NCBI RefSeq assembly: GCF_030867095.1
Contig: NC_081824.1
Location: 362,657,829 to 362,721,828 of the forward strand
Length of the DNA: 64,000 nucleotides
Direction of reading: 5' to 3'
From: Alligator mississippiensis
Lineage: Eukaryota; Chordata; Crocodylia; Alligatoridae
In this document: positions 1-11,439 of the stretch, piece by piece
How the letters are laid out: each line of letters begins with the position of its first letter
Position numbering within the stretch: the stretch's first letter is position 1
Notes under the pieces: model-generated
The model's database searches: none
What the model was told of the DNA's origin: nothing
What the model saw: only the letters and a program-made list of their open reading frames with translations
Translations under genes and position numbers: made by a program

Positions 1-77
1 TAGAGCTGGAGCTGGAACCAGGGGACCTGAGCACCCTGGCTCAAGCAATTCTGAGGACTGAGGGGGAATCAGAGTTT

Positions 78-2204
78 GTGCTCCAAACCCCTCAAAGTTC
101 CCCTAGACTCAGGTCTCCTTCTCTAGAAAGCAGCACCTCAGAGGAGGTTGAGGTTGTGGAGGCAAGTGGCTCGACCGAGGCAGCTCCTTCTGTTGTTCCT
201 CAGCCTGCTGAGGAGGGGGATAAGGCAGCATCCCCATGCTCAACCCAGAAGCAGGTGAGTAGTATAGTGTGGGAGCATTTTGAGCTGCCGGATGATCCCA
301 GGTTTGCTATCTGCCAGCACTGCTGAAGGCAGATCAGCCAAGGCAAGGAGGAGAAACATTTCACCACCCCAGTGATGTTGCTACATCACAGGAGGCAGCA
401 CCCCCTTGTCCTCCTTCCTGCTCAGCCTTACATCAGTGTGAGCGTACCCAAAGGGAAGTCCCCCGCTCGCTCCAAAGGCCCCTCCCCCCCCCCAAGCAGA
501 GGCAGGCCACCCTGGAACAGTGGGGGAAAGCTGCAGACAGAGTGGGGTGCATTCCCAAGGCGAGCGAGATCACCCAGACCGTTGGGGAGATGCTTACTTT
601 GGATAGCCAGCCCTTCTCCCTAGTTGAGCGGCCAGGATTCAGGTGGCTCATGGTGCTTGTGGCCCCATCTTACCAAGTGCCCACATATACCACCTTTAGC
701 AGGATGGTGCTGCCCTCCCTGTATGAGGCACGCAGGGAGTATTTGAGGGAGGAGCTGCACAAGGTAGGGCTGCAGGTAGCCTTGCACTTCACCTCGCACA
801 TCTGGAGCAGCCAGGGTGGCAATCATGCCTACCTATGCCTCACAGGGCACTGGCGCAATCAGTCAGACTTTCCTCCAAGCTGAGGTGCTGAATGAGTCCC
901 ACATGGCAAGGGAGATCATGGTGGCCATGAACTGCTTGGTGCAGGGGTGGCTCATTGGGCAGGCCAAGCTCACCCACAGGTTCATGGTCACCGACAATGG
1001 GGCCAATATGGTCAAGGCTGTCCATGATGCCAACTTTGTTGGCATCTGCTGTGTGGTACACAGGCTGTACCTCATAGTCAGGGATGCCCTGGGGTTGGGG
1101 GGACAGGGCTGCTGGTGATGGTGCCACCACCACTACCGCTACAAGCCAGCTGATTTCAAAATGCAGGAAGGGTGGGCTACTTCCACTGCAGCATCAAGAG
1201 GGGCAAGATGCTGCAGGAGAAACAGGCAGAGCTGAGCATCCCACAGCACAAAATCATGCAGGATGTGGAAACTCAGTGGAACTCCACATACCTGATGCTC
1301 GAAAGGCTGGTGGAACAACGAAAGGCCATCCATGAGATGGCCTTGCTCTGGAAGATCAGGATCAGTGGTCCCCTTAACAGAGCTGAGTGGGGTACCATCT
1401 CCCAGATATTGGTGGTCCTCAAGCCCTTCCTCGAGGCCACAGAGACCTTTAGTGCTGGCGATGCCCTCCTTATCCAGGTGATCCCCATAATGAGGGAACT
1501 TGAGAATCAAATGGAGAAGCTCCAGGGGATCAATGTTCCTGGCTGGGGTGGGCTGCTGTCACCAGATGTGCAGGCACTGGTGAGGCAGCTGAAGGATGGC
1601 ATCAGGAGATGGCTGGATCCCTTGTGGTCCAATACGGTCCACGTGCTGGCGGTCATGTGCGACCTGAGGGTGAAAGGGAGCATGTGCACTGGCAGCAACA
1701 AAACTCTTAATCACTGTATGCAGGTGCTGGTCAACAGTCAGGGAGGCCAAAGGGCAGAGGTGAGGGGATGTGGAAGAGGGGGATCCACTTTCCCATGCCA
1801 GCACTCCCAGCACCAGTGAGTCTCCTCCATGCCAGCCACTGCCAATGTGGGCAAAGGGCACAGCTGCAATGCTGGGGTCCAAACACACCAGCCCCCAGCC
1901 TCAGGCAGGTAGCACCGAGGCTTTGGTGGCTACCTATCTCGCCGAGGATGTGGAGCCACTGGACTGTGACCCCTTGGCCTACTGGGCAAGCTGCAGCCAG
2001 ATGTGGCAGGATATGGCCATGGTAGTCTGGCAACACCTGTCCTGTCCACCAACCAGTGTTCCAAGCGAGAGGGTATTCAGCATTGCTGGGGATGTTGTGA
2101 CACCCGACTGCATGTGCTTGGATCCTGCTTTGGTGGAGCAGCTGAACCTCCCTGCACCTATCTCCTTGATAGCTATTAGGCTACGTGGCCACAGCAGGGC
2201 CTAG
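78..2204 (+). pseudogene. hAT transposase pseudogene, ZBED-like
   Basis: Blocks in three frames keep the order of a ZBED1/4/6-type hAT transposase. First is a BED zinc finger (VWEHFELPDD, then C-x2-C at about 312-323, with a paired His motif HHRRQH at about 384-401). Next is an N-terminal catalytic block containing QPFSLVERPGFRWL (from about 605). Then come the TDNGANMVKAV stretch (about 990) with a C/H motif after it, and DVETQWNSTYLMLERL (about 1262). Last is the C-terminal hAT dimerisation region (DPLAYWASCSQMW, PSERVFSIAGD; about 1970-2100). A TGA at 324-326 interrupts the BED finger, and frame changes occur near 540, 850, 1130 and 1750-1800. It is a decayed transposase, not a host gene. 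Confidence 0.85.
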
Positions 2205-2700
2205 CAGCCAGTCCTGCGGTAGTTTTCTCTCCTTCTGTGCCCCACGACAGACACAGTTGCACAAGTACCCATGTCATGAGTTTTGCCTGTTAGCAGCTAG
2301 AGGTACACGGCCCCAGAACCCAGACTCTCCCTGCACCTATCTCCTTGACAGCTGGCAGGCTTTGTGGCTGCAGCAGGGCCTAGCAAGCCTGCAGCTTTCA
2401 CCCCACAGTGCCTTAACACACACACAGTGTCACCTATGTCACAAGTTTTACTTGTCAGCAGTTTGAGGTGGTTTCCCAAAAACCCCTGCACCTATCTCCT
2501 TGAAACTTGGCAGGCTTTGTGGCCTCAGGAAGAGCTACCACCCCTACAGTTTTTACCCCACTGTGGCTTAACACACACACCTGACATAAGTTTTGCTTTC
2601 AAGACTTTGAGGTGTAGTTTCCCAGAAATCTCTGCACCTATCACCTTGAAACTTGGCAGCCTTCATGCCCTCAGCAGAGGGTATCATCCCCATATGTTTA
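2151..2700 (+). repeat. Tandem repeat, about 3.5 units of 147-179 bp
   Basis: Each unit opens with CTGCACCTATCTCCTTGA and continues with a GGCAGGCTTTGTGGC-type block, a run of CA-rich sequence and a TTTTGCTTGTCAGCAG-type block. Units start at 2151, 2330, 2485 and 2632, the last one truncated. The first unit overlaps the final codons of the transposase reading frame, so the array seems to have grown from the end of the coding region into the element's 3' region. Confidence 0.8.
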
Positions 2701-2917
2701 ATCAAAATCAGCCAAAAAACAAACAAGTTCTAGATATTTAATTGATTCCCCATTATACTCTATGGCCGAATCTCTGAATCTCTCCGAATCAGCTCCGAAT
2801 CTTTGAAAGCTGATTCGGCCAAATAGAATCGGAAAAGCGATCTGAATCTCTGAATCAGATTGCTGGCATCCAAATCAGCTGAATCTGAATCGAAAATTCC
2901 CTATTCGCGCAGACCTA

Positions 2918-5535
2918 GTAAGCATTTGTGATTGGGGCCTGCATATATGTGTGCATGTGCGCATGCACACCTGTGCCACATTTTGTGGGAGTTTGTGTAT
3001 GCTTTTGTGATTGGGGCCTGTGTGATATACTGTGGGTATCTTAAGTATTTGTGCTGGGGCCACATGTTTGTGGGCAAGCCTGCATTGCTCACCCGTGCAG
3101 GTGCCTGTGTGCAGCCATAGCTGCCTATGCATGCATCTGTGTGCCTCCATCCCTCCCTCCCTCCCTTCCTGCCAGCACCCCTGGCTCCCAGCTGTTTCTG
3201 CGAGACCGAAGGCTGAAGCAGCCTCTGTGAGAAAAGGACCAGATCGCATCGACCACCTCCACATACCCCTCCCGGCTCAGCCTCTGCCTCCAGCCACTGC
3301 CTGGAGGGCCATGCAGTTTGCACCACCTGCCACACCATCCATAAACCCTTGCATCGAGCGGGACCAGGACTGACCCTTCCTACCCCAATCACACCATGAA
3401 GAGAGATGCTGGTGGTAGGTGCAGGTCATCGGGCTCCCTTTTTTGTGCTGGCTTGTGTTGACCTAGTCCCTTCTTATCCCACCCCAATGGAGATACTCAG
3501 GGCTTGGCCTCATCAGGCAGGGGATTTGGCTGCCCTGGTGTGGGAGGGGATGGATGAGGCTTGTTGGGCTTTCTGGCTTCAGAAACAGGTTTGTTGCCCT
3601 GCATTTCACCTGGTGCATCTTGCTTCCCTGGTGCAGCTGGCCATGAGGGATGCCAGGGACTCCCCCCACCCTCTTGCACATGCAGGAGAGGTAAGCGTTC
3701 CCCTCCAGATGTGCCCAGGTTGGAGGGGGAACTCATCACATCCCTCCCTCCTCTCCAGATGCAAACTGAATGCCCTGCTTTCCTTCCCTTCCCACCCCCT
3801 GCCCAAAATTTGGGCTGGGAGTCAGGGTACAGTGCTATGTCCTAAGCCCCAGATTTAAGCCAAGCAGAGGGGGCAGGAGAGGGTCACAAAGGGCGCTGCC
3901 TTGAGACCTACAGCTTGTTTCCCTCAGCTGAGGGGGCCCGGTCTCTCCCCTCACTTTATCTTTCATTGTCATTTTAGATGAGCCTGCCTACCCACTCCCC
4001 GCCTCTACCCCAACCTTTTGCCAACAGAAAATGGGGGCCATTGTTATCAGGTCTAGCTTGCCGAGGGCTGCTTCCTTCAGGCTTCCCACCCTGTGCAATA
4101 GCTTCTGCTTCATCTGGGCTCTGCAGGAGGCAATGCTTGGTGTTTAAGGAGAGGGGTCAAGGTTCGTTTTGTTTTTGGTCCCCTCTTCCATGTTTGCCTC
4201 ATAGACAAAAAAAATAAATAAATAAATAAGAACAAAAAACTTTAAATCTTGATAGAAAAATCAGTCAGTGCTGTGATTCATATTTAAAAAGTAATCTAAG
4301 CATTGGGGCAGCTGTTTGTTCATTTTAGGCTAGAGGTACTCTATGTGGTTGCATGTGGGGTTCATGTGAAATGGAGTCTGGCATAAATTTTGCCGTGCTT
4401 TGAGGGCTGACCAAACGGGTAGTTTATCTGATTTGCACAATGTGGAGCAGTTGGCTTCTATTGTTTACACTTTTAATATGAAGGTGGGTCCCTCAGAGAC
4501 TCCAGGTGTCAGCCTGCCTTGGTCTTAGTTCTCCATGTTCTGTACAGTCAGTGGGTGGAAAGAGGTGTATTCATTTTTTTAAAAATGTCTTCCCTGATGC
4601 ATATGCATTTAAAGATCCCCGATTCCACAGTGGGTCTCCTACTGCTGTTAAAGACCAATGTACATAAGAATCATGGTATGGTATTTAGCAATGACAATTC
4701 TATTTATTATTTGTTCTGTACCTGTTGTTATATTTGGAGTCACTCAGTGAGAAAATACTCAGTGGGAAAATAATAACTAAATTAATTTTTGTTCTTTGTT
4801 TTTCTACTTTTTACATCTTCCCTTCCCTTTCTTCAAAGTCTCTCCAATTCCTTCCTACAACATTCTCTACTGGTACCCTGAATTCCCTGTACAGCAATAT
4901 AATCAGAAATGAAAGGTATATGTCAACATTGAAGTGTCATCATTGCTCTCTGTTCTAAAGCTCAGAAAGATTACTGGAATTAATCTTTGAGCTACTTTCT
5001 TTGATTTTAGAGCAATTTGTGCGTTTGGGTTATACAGTTCAGGTCACACTCAGTTCATAAGTGAAAGAATTTTTTTGTAACAGTTGTTCTAGGGAGATAC
5101 ACTTTTGATAGGAAAGTTTAGAGTTTGTATGATCTGAATGGCCATATAAATACCTCAAACGAGCCAGATCCAGGCCATGTCCAGTACCTCTGCTTTATTT
5201 CATTTTGAGGTATGGCCCATAGAAATTGAATTCCTAGCTCATAATATTTCAGTTTGATCTGCAACCTCTGGGAACTACAGAGGCAAGCATATAGTGGTCT
5301 ATTTTGGTCTGGTTCAGCTTCTGGAGATTGTAGATGCTAAGTGCAGCAGTTTATATATACCTAATCAGTATTCATTAAAATCAAGATGGATTTGAAAGCT
5401 AGACATCTAGGTTTTAGGTCCTGTACCTCCACATGGACAGATAAATAGTACCAAGGTATATTGTATAGCATGATGGGTTATTTTTGATTTTCTCCTGTCA
5501 GGCCACCCCATATTGGTCAAAAGATGTATGCTTAC
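2918..5535. other. Intergenic, no gene recognised
   Basis: No coding region was recognised. At 2920-3070 a motif close to TTTGTGATTGGGGCCTG recurs three times about 60-80 bases apart, suggesting a short degenerate tandem repeat. A CCCTCC-rich run lies at about 3148-3170, and an AAAT microsatellite at about 4206-4231 follows a moderately GC-rich stretch. The rest (4232-5535) is AT-rich. Confidence 0.6.
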
Positions 5536-6360
5536 TAGGGGTGTGCGAAGCAGGCCGTGTTTGATTTGAATTTGGCCCCATTTGGGGGACAGCAATTCGA
5601 TTCCCGGATTTGGATCGCTGTCCTGATTCGATTTGGCCGAATCCAAATCTGAAGATTTGATTTTGATTTGGAGAATCAGCGATTAGGCCATAGACACAGC
5701 TTTAAATGTTTTTTTCTACATACCTCGATGTACCAGGCGCAGCTCGTGAATGCTGCGATGGTGGGGCAGATAGAGCATCTCACAGGAACGCCCCCCCCCC
5801 CCCCCCCCCGCCTGCTCAGCGGTGAGCCCAGAAGTAGATCAGAAGTATTTCTGGCCCACCACTGAGCAGGCGGGGGGGGGGGGGGGAGAGGGGGTGCTGC
5901 GCTCCTGTGAGATTCTCTATTGTTCGGTCCACTTCTGGGTCTGCTGCCAAGCACACAGGTGACCCCCTCCACCTCCCTGGCAGTTGGCCACGGGGGATCT
6001 CTGGGTGCTGCCCCAGATCCAGGAGGCACCAGTTGCCAAGCCGGGGGGTAGGTCCCTCGTGCGCTCCACGGTGGACCCAGAAGTGCTTCTGGTCCACTTC
6101 CAGGTCCATCGCCCAGCTCCCGTGGGATACTCCATTCACCCCACCATCTCAGTGTTCACAAGTCGCCTGGTACCTTGAGGTAAGAAGAAACATTTAAAGC
6201 TGTGTCTGTGTCTGAATTGTCGAATCTTTCCGAATCAAATTGGAGGGCTCCAATTCGATTCGGAGAGATTAATGGGTCTCCTGATTTGATTTAGATTCAG
6301 AGATTCCACTGCCAAATCTCCTCCAAATTGAATCAGCACCCAAAGCTTTGCACAGCCCTA
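5536..6360. mobile_element. Fold-back non-autonomous hAT element
   Basis: The left end TAGGGGTGTGCGAAGC (5536-5551) matches the reverse complement of the right end (6345-6360) at 14 of 16 positions. Flanking 8-mers ATGCTTAC (5528-5535) and ATGTTTAC (6361-6368) match at 7 of 8, as expected for a hAT target duplication. The arms pair far inward: the block at about 5690-5770 is repeated inverted at about 6140-6215. A second inner inverted repeat (CGCCTGCTCAG at about 5809 and CTGAGCAGGCG at about 5863) is bordered by C- and G-runs. No coding capacity is seen. The GAATC-rich ends resemble the hAT transposon at 1-2917, its probable source of transposase. Confidence 0.85.
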
Positions 6361-7018
6361 ATGTTTACTCTTTTGTGAGATGAAGACATTTAAAATTTCC
6401 CTTATCATAATTAAAAAATAATATCAGTTCATCAAGCAGTGTAAGTATCATTGTCCCAAAGTATGAACCAAATTTATAACTTATTCCATTTAGTGGTAGA
6501 TTTTTATATACACATTGATTTCCATTTAATTTGAAACAGTGAGCAGCTGAAAAGATATAATTTGAGATAATTATTTTGTGCTGGTTTGTGGTGTTTGGGA
6601 GTTTAAGTTATAGAAAAACAATATAATTTTTGTAGCATGTATAAAAGGTAAATAGAGGTGTTGCATTTACAAAGCATACTAAATTAACTTCACAGTATTG
6701 CTAACATAATTCACATAAGCAAAGCAAAGGATTAGATATGCGGTAGATTTTAAGTATAAAGTCTAGCTTGGGGGGAGAGAGCAAGATCAGCTTCAATACA
6801 TTTTTATAGTTCACACCTTTGATTTTAATTTAGATGCACTTTAATGCATAATGTAATACCATTCCATTTTCTTTCTTTCTTTTTTTGTTTACATTGCTTC
6901 CTTTGTTTAACTTCTTTTTGTTTGCTTTTTAAATGTCTTCTAATTAGCTCCAATGCCAAATTCTCACAGATTTTTTTTTTTTTTTAATCTGGGGAGTTAA
7001 TGCTCCTTGCCTGATGTT
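6361..7018. other. AT-rich intergenic, nothing recognised
   Basis: AT-rich sequence with T-runs (about 6865-6890 and 6970-6985). No reading frame, splice signal or recognisable repeat was seen. Confidence 0.6.
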
Positions 7019-7875
7019 GACAGTTTCATAGTTTGTAGGGTCGGAAGGGACCTGAGCAGATCATCAAGTCCAACCCCCTGCCATGGCAGGAAAGAGTACT
7101 GGGGTCAAATGACCCCAGCAAGGTGTTCATCCAGCCTCCTCTTAAAGACCCCTAGGGTAGGAGCCAGCACCACTTCGCTAGGAAGTTGGTTCCAGGTCCT
7201 AGCTGCTCTGACAGTGAAGTAGCGCCTCCTGATGTCTAGCCTGTCAGCTTGTGACTGTTATTTCTTGTCACTCCTAGGAGTGCTCGGGGGAAGAAGGACT
7301 CCCCTAATGCCTGCTGGTCTCCTCTGACTAGTTTATAACAGGCCACTAGATCCCCCCTCAGCCTTCTCTTGTGGAGGCTGAATAGGTTCAGGTCCCTTAG
7401 CCTCTCCTTGTAGGGCCTGCCCTGCTGGCCCCTGATCATGCGAGTGGCCCTCCTCTGGTCTCTCTCCATGTTGTCCACATCCCTCCTGAAGTGCGGTGCC
7501 CAGAACTGGATGCAGTACTCCAGCTGTGGCCTGACCACTGTTGTATAGAGGGGGAGGATCACACCTCCTTGGACCTGCTTGAGATGCATCTGTGGATACA
7601 TGACAAGGTATGGTTGACCTTCCTGACAGCATCCCCACACTGTCAGCCCATGTTCATTTTGGCATCAGTAATGATTCCAAGATCCTTTTCTGCCTCTGCA
7701 CTGACAAGAAGGGAGTTCCCCAGCCTGTAGGTATGCTGCTGGTTCTTCCCCCCAGGTGCAGTACCTTGCACTTGTCAGTGTTGAACCCCATCCTGTTCTC
7801 ATCCGCCCACCCCTGTAACCTGTCTAGGTCTGATTGAAGCCTATTCCTCCCTTCTAGCGTGCCCACTTCCCTCCA
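7019..7875 (-). mobile_element. CR1 LINE fragment, 5' truncated
   Basis: The left edge carries the CR1 3' tail read in reverse (GGTCGGAAGGGACC, then AAGTCCAACCCCCTGCC). Reading leftward on the - strand, it encodes the C-terminal part of CR1 ORF2 with the typical motifs QLEYCIQFWAPHF, RATRMIRGQQ, LRDLNLFSLHKRRLRGDL and LHLGG. At least one frameshift separates the 7236-7640 and 7654-7923 reading blocks. Only about 0.85 kb of the 3' end is present, as usual for CR1. Confidence 0.92.
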
Positions 7876-8934
7876 CATCTTGGTTCTATTACACTCAGTT
7901 TTCAAATCTGTCTCTTTCTCCATCTTTTTTCCCCCTTATCTGTTTCTTTCCCCCTCCACTTTTTTATTTTTCCCTTGAAGAAATTCCACCAACAACTTAC
8001 AAGTGAGTTTTGTCTAAGACAAGGGTAGGCAACATTTTTGGCCAGGGTGCTGAAAAAAACTGCAATATCTACCTTGTAAGGTATTGAAGTACCAGAAAAA
8101 CAAAACCAGGGTGTGGGGTATATGGCAGAACATACTGCATATTAATATAGTTAACAATCATAGAGGTTGTTTTTTTCCACAAATACCAGGTTTTCTAAAA
8201 ATTCTAAACCTGGTGACAATAAATTAAATCTCATAAACTACCTTTGTTGTTGTACATTCTTTAAGCATGTTGTAATGACAGAGAAAGCAAAAAAAAGAGA
8301 AGAGAAAAGCACTAACCACCTGGTGATATTGTAGCAGGGGGCAGAGTAGGCCTTTGGTCACAGGGTCCTACCCTACTCTTATGTACCCTACTTCTGTCTT
8401 TTCTTTGATCACCCACCACACCTTGTCCTTAAGTAGTAAGTAGAAAGGAGAGAGACAGGGGATGGCACCTGATTCTTGGTCTTCACAGGGAGGCTTGGAA
8501 TATCAATCACATCCTGGGTCTTTGCGTGGCTCCTCCACCCCTACACCATGCCCATACCTTTCCAAAGAGATGTTGCCATGGAAGATGTTGGTTCTTTAAG
8601 GATACGCTTACTTAATTCCTTAAAATAGATGTTCTGTATTCACTGCCATAAGCAAGCAAAAATACTCTCAAGTAAAAGATCTTTTCTTAGTGGCTGCCTT
8701 GGTCCTGCTTCTGACAGCTGAGTTTGGTGATGTTAGGCTGGTATCTGGTTGTCATCAGATGGTTTCTCACAGGACTGAGTATGGTTTTCATTTCACTTGT
8801 TCAGAGTGATAAGTAGATCCAAAGACAGACAGCAAGGCAAAAGCTACTTTTTTCACGCAGGCATACTTTTCAGGAAGGGAAGACTAACATCCTGTAGTCT
8901 TGAGTTGCCAATCCCCTTCATTCTCAAGTTCACC

Positions 8935-10753
8935 TCACAGTGATTTGAACTTGGATACCCAGATGCACGAGTTTTGAAAGTTAAACAGTTCCAATTCAAA
9001 TCCTTCAGTGTTCATCCACTGGAAGTACTGCAGTTCTATATCACTTTCCCTAGTACTGTTCAGGTTCACAAGAAATGAAAACATGGGTCCTCTGTTGCAA
9101 AGGTCTTGGAATAGTCTTGTGAACTCATCTTCCAGCTGTCCTATGTAGTTGCATATATCCCTATTATTCATTGATGCTGCTCGGAATGGATTTTCAGACT
9201 GGGGAAGTAATGAAAGGCGGGCATTTCAGTATCTTGTCTCAAAACAGACAACTTACCAAAGAAAGCTTTCCAGGCTTCAGACAGCTGAAGGATGGTTTTC
9301 TGTGTTCCTTGTAACCTAGTATTAAAATCATTTAAATGGTATTTGATGTCTCTCAAAAATATCAGTTTTGTTAGCAATCTGTCATCAGCAGGGATCCTGG
9401 TTTTCTCGGATTTAAAACAAATTCCCAAATTTCATTAAAAAAAAAAAAAAGTAATCCCAAATCCACATTTTTCCATGATTTAAATAAAACACCACTATTA
9501 ATATATATATTAGTGGTGTTTCATTTAAATCACGGAAAAAATGTGGATTTGGGGTTACTTTTTTTTAACTGAAAAATAGGGATTTTTTTTTAAATCAGAG
9601 AAAACCAGGATCCCTGGTCATCAGAAAGGTCTGCATATTGCTGACCACTTTCCTCAAGAAACAGGATGATGGATTTGAGACAAGCAACAAATTGCTTGAG
9701 CACATTACCTCAACTCAACCAGTGTACATTACTGTGCAGCATTAAATCTCCATACAATTTAATTTATGCAGAATCCATACAATTTAAAAGTTCATGGACT
9801 CTGCGTGTGAAAGAGGAGCGGACAATCAAAAAGATGACAATTTTTCACAACCATTGTTATGATTTCATTTAAATCAGAAGATGAGGTCTTAGTGCAGAGA
9901 CTTCCCTGATGAAAAATAAAATGAAAACTCATAAGAGGATGTTCAATCTCAGTTTCCAGAAGCTTTACAAATCCAGCTGTTTTACCTGCCATAGAAGATG
10001 CACCATCAGTGGTAACAGAGAACACTTTGTGCAGGTCAATTTGTTGCTGTCTGAAAATATCTTTGACAGCATTAAGTTGACCTTTGTTTTGCTCTGCATA
10101 GCACTCAAAGAAAACAATTCCTCCCAAACTTCCCCAGGGATAAAAATTGAACAATTATAGCAAGACAGGTGATATCATTTATATTTGTGCTTTCATCCAG
10201 TGCAAGCAAGGCTCATCACATCACAATCATGGAGGTCTTGAGTCAGTTGTTCCCTAACATTAGTTGCCATTTCATCTATTCACCTTTGAACAGTCCTGGA
10301 TGACAATGGCATTTCATCAATATAAGAAATGATGTCTTTCTTACATATTCGCAAAATCCTGAAAGAGATCCTCAGCACATTTTAAGAAAGAATCCTTTAA
10401 GTATTCTCCATCTGTAAAACACTTGCCTTTCTGAGCTATAGCTAGAGCTTCAATGTAACTTGACCAGGTGGAAAGAGTATTTCTTGTTACAAAATTAGAA
10501 AAGATGGCAGTCTATTTTTTAAATGAATCAACAGCTTTTCTAATGGATTCATGTTTGTCTGTTTTCTTGACTCCAGTAAATTTGGCTTTGTCTTTGGTTG
10601 TGAAACGGTGCTGGACATCGGAAGTACGAGATACCATGCTTTCACTGCACAGACTACAGACACCGCCATCCCCTTACTGCACAAAACCATACAATTCTCT
10701 CCATGCTGGCTTTGAAACTTTCAAATATCTAACTTTGTTTTTTTACTATCCAT
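8935..10753 (-). pseudogene. hAT transposase pseudogene (GTF2IRD2/ZBED5-like)
   Basis: Reading leftward from a probable start at 10753 (MDSKKTKLD), the blocks are as follows. VLCSKGMAVS is a degenerate zinc-finger-like start. VFSVTTDGASSMAGKTAGFV (about 10000) is the catalytic region around a conserved Asp. HSNVHWLS-type residues follow. SGQQYADLSDDRLLTKLIFL then runs into a C-terminal block with YHLNDFNTRLQG and FFGKL (about 9300). This order fits the hAT transposases that gave rise to GTF2IRD2 and ZBED5. In-frame stops (one just after KLDI) and frame changes break it, and a 228-bp element plus its duplicated site splits it at 9381-9624. Confidence 0.8.
9389..9616. mobile_element. Palindromic MITE with perfect 8-bp duplication (copy 1)
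   Basis: The element starts CAGGGATCCTGG and ends CCAGGATCCCTG. It is one long inverted repeat centred on an AT-rich loop (TTAATATATATATTAG, about 9496-9514). The arms carry the blocks AATCCCAAATCCACATTTTT and its complement. Both sides are flanked by GTCATCAG (9381-9388 and 9617-9624). It sits inside the hAT transposase relict, and taking out the element plus one duplicate restores the surrounding frame. Three more copies occur at 44993, 45727 and 58055. It has no coding capacity. Confidence 0.9.
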
Positions 10754-10760
10754 AGTTATA

Positions 10761-10949
10761 TATTTACAGGCCTTCTAACTCTAGAATGTCCTTAAGTTCA
10801 CACAAACCAAAGGCAGCACAAACACTGTAAATAGGCAAACAGAAAGCAGAAAATCAGAATTGAATTATTTGAAGTGCATGTAAATTTTGTTAAGTATTTC
10901 CAAGAAGGCAATCAGAGTGCAGAAAAGAACACAGAAAAGGGAGCAATAT
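10761..10949. other. Unassigned spacer
   Basis: AT-rich sequence between the transposase start and the minisatellite. It may be 5' non-coding sequence of the hAT element. No gene was seen. Confidence 0.4.
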
Positions 10950-11430
10950 GGAGGGTTTAAATCTAGGAGTGCAAAGCAGATATCAAAATAAATTGAATAT
11001 GAACTGTTTTGACAAAGTAAAACCTGAAAAACATGAACCGGTTAAAGAGAGAACTAAATACGAAGTGACTTAACAGAGCAAAAGAAGATGGTTAATATGG
11101 ACAGAAAACAAAAGCTGAACATGAATCAAGATAACAGAGCAAAATAAACTGGTTAATGTGCAGAGCGTGCAAAAAGCTGAATCTGAATCAATACCACAGG
11201 AAAATAAACTGATTAATGTGAACTTGCTTGAGAAAGAGAGAGTAAAAGCTGAATACCAATCGATTTAACAGAGCAAAATAAGCTGACTGATGTGCAGAGA
11301 GGGGAAAAACTGAACACGAGTCAGTTTAACAAAGCTAAATAAACAGAACAGTACAAACCGGTTTGAGAGAGTGCAAAAACTAGGTCCGAAATAATGTAAC
11401 AACGCAAAATAAGCGGGATAACGCACCCCG
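10950..11430 (+). repeat. Diverged minisatellite, units of about 60-70 bp
   Basis: Seven or so degenerate units follow the pattern AACAGAGCAAAATAAACTGG, TTAATGTGCAGAG, then AAAAGCTGAA and GAATCA. Clear unit starts lie near 11071, 11131, 11200, 11267, 11328 and 11397. The array is purine-rich on this strand and stops where the CpG island begins. Whether it belongs to the hAT element on its left or is an independent promoter-proximal minisatellite cannot be told here. Confidence 0.75.
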
Positions 11431-11439
11431 TTACACTCG

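Larger units (their letters stand above)
1..2917 (+). mobile_element. hAT DNA transposon (BED-finger type), 5' end outside window
   Basis: The segment carries a broken hAT transposase followed by a tandem-repeat 3' region and a GAATC-rich terminal stretch (about 2765-2917). The last bases read CGCGCAGACCTA, whose reverse complement TAGGTCTGCGCG resembles the terminus of the short element at 5536-6360 (TAGGGGTGTGCGAAGC). The two therefore look like the same hAT lineage. The left terminus lies before base 1, so the 8-bp target duplication cannot be tested; the 8 bases after the right end are GTAAGCAT. The copy is inactive because its coding region is broken in several places. Confidence 0.8.
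8020..10760 (-). mobile_element. hAT DNA transposon, GTF2IRD2/ZBED5-like; right end not located
   Basis: The left terminus is CAAGGGTAGGCAAC (from 8020). The first 280 bases are clearly homologous to 52657-52940 (shared blocks such as ACACTGCATATTAATA-type and TTTTCTAAAAATTCTAAAC), so both belong to one family. A degraded hAT transposase on the - strand fills the right half. The right terminal repeat was not found; it may lie in or beyond the minisatellite at 10950-11430. A younger palindromic element is inserted at 9389-9616. Confidence 0.75.

Noticed and set aside
2151..2700. CRISPR-like array
   Set aside because: Units of about 150 bp repeat over their whole length, without short repeat/unique spacer alternation, in a vertebrate transposon.
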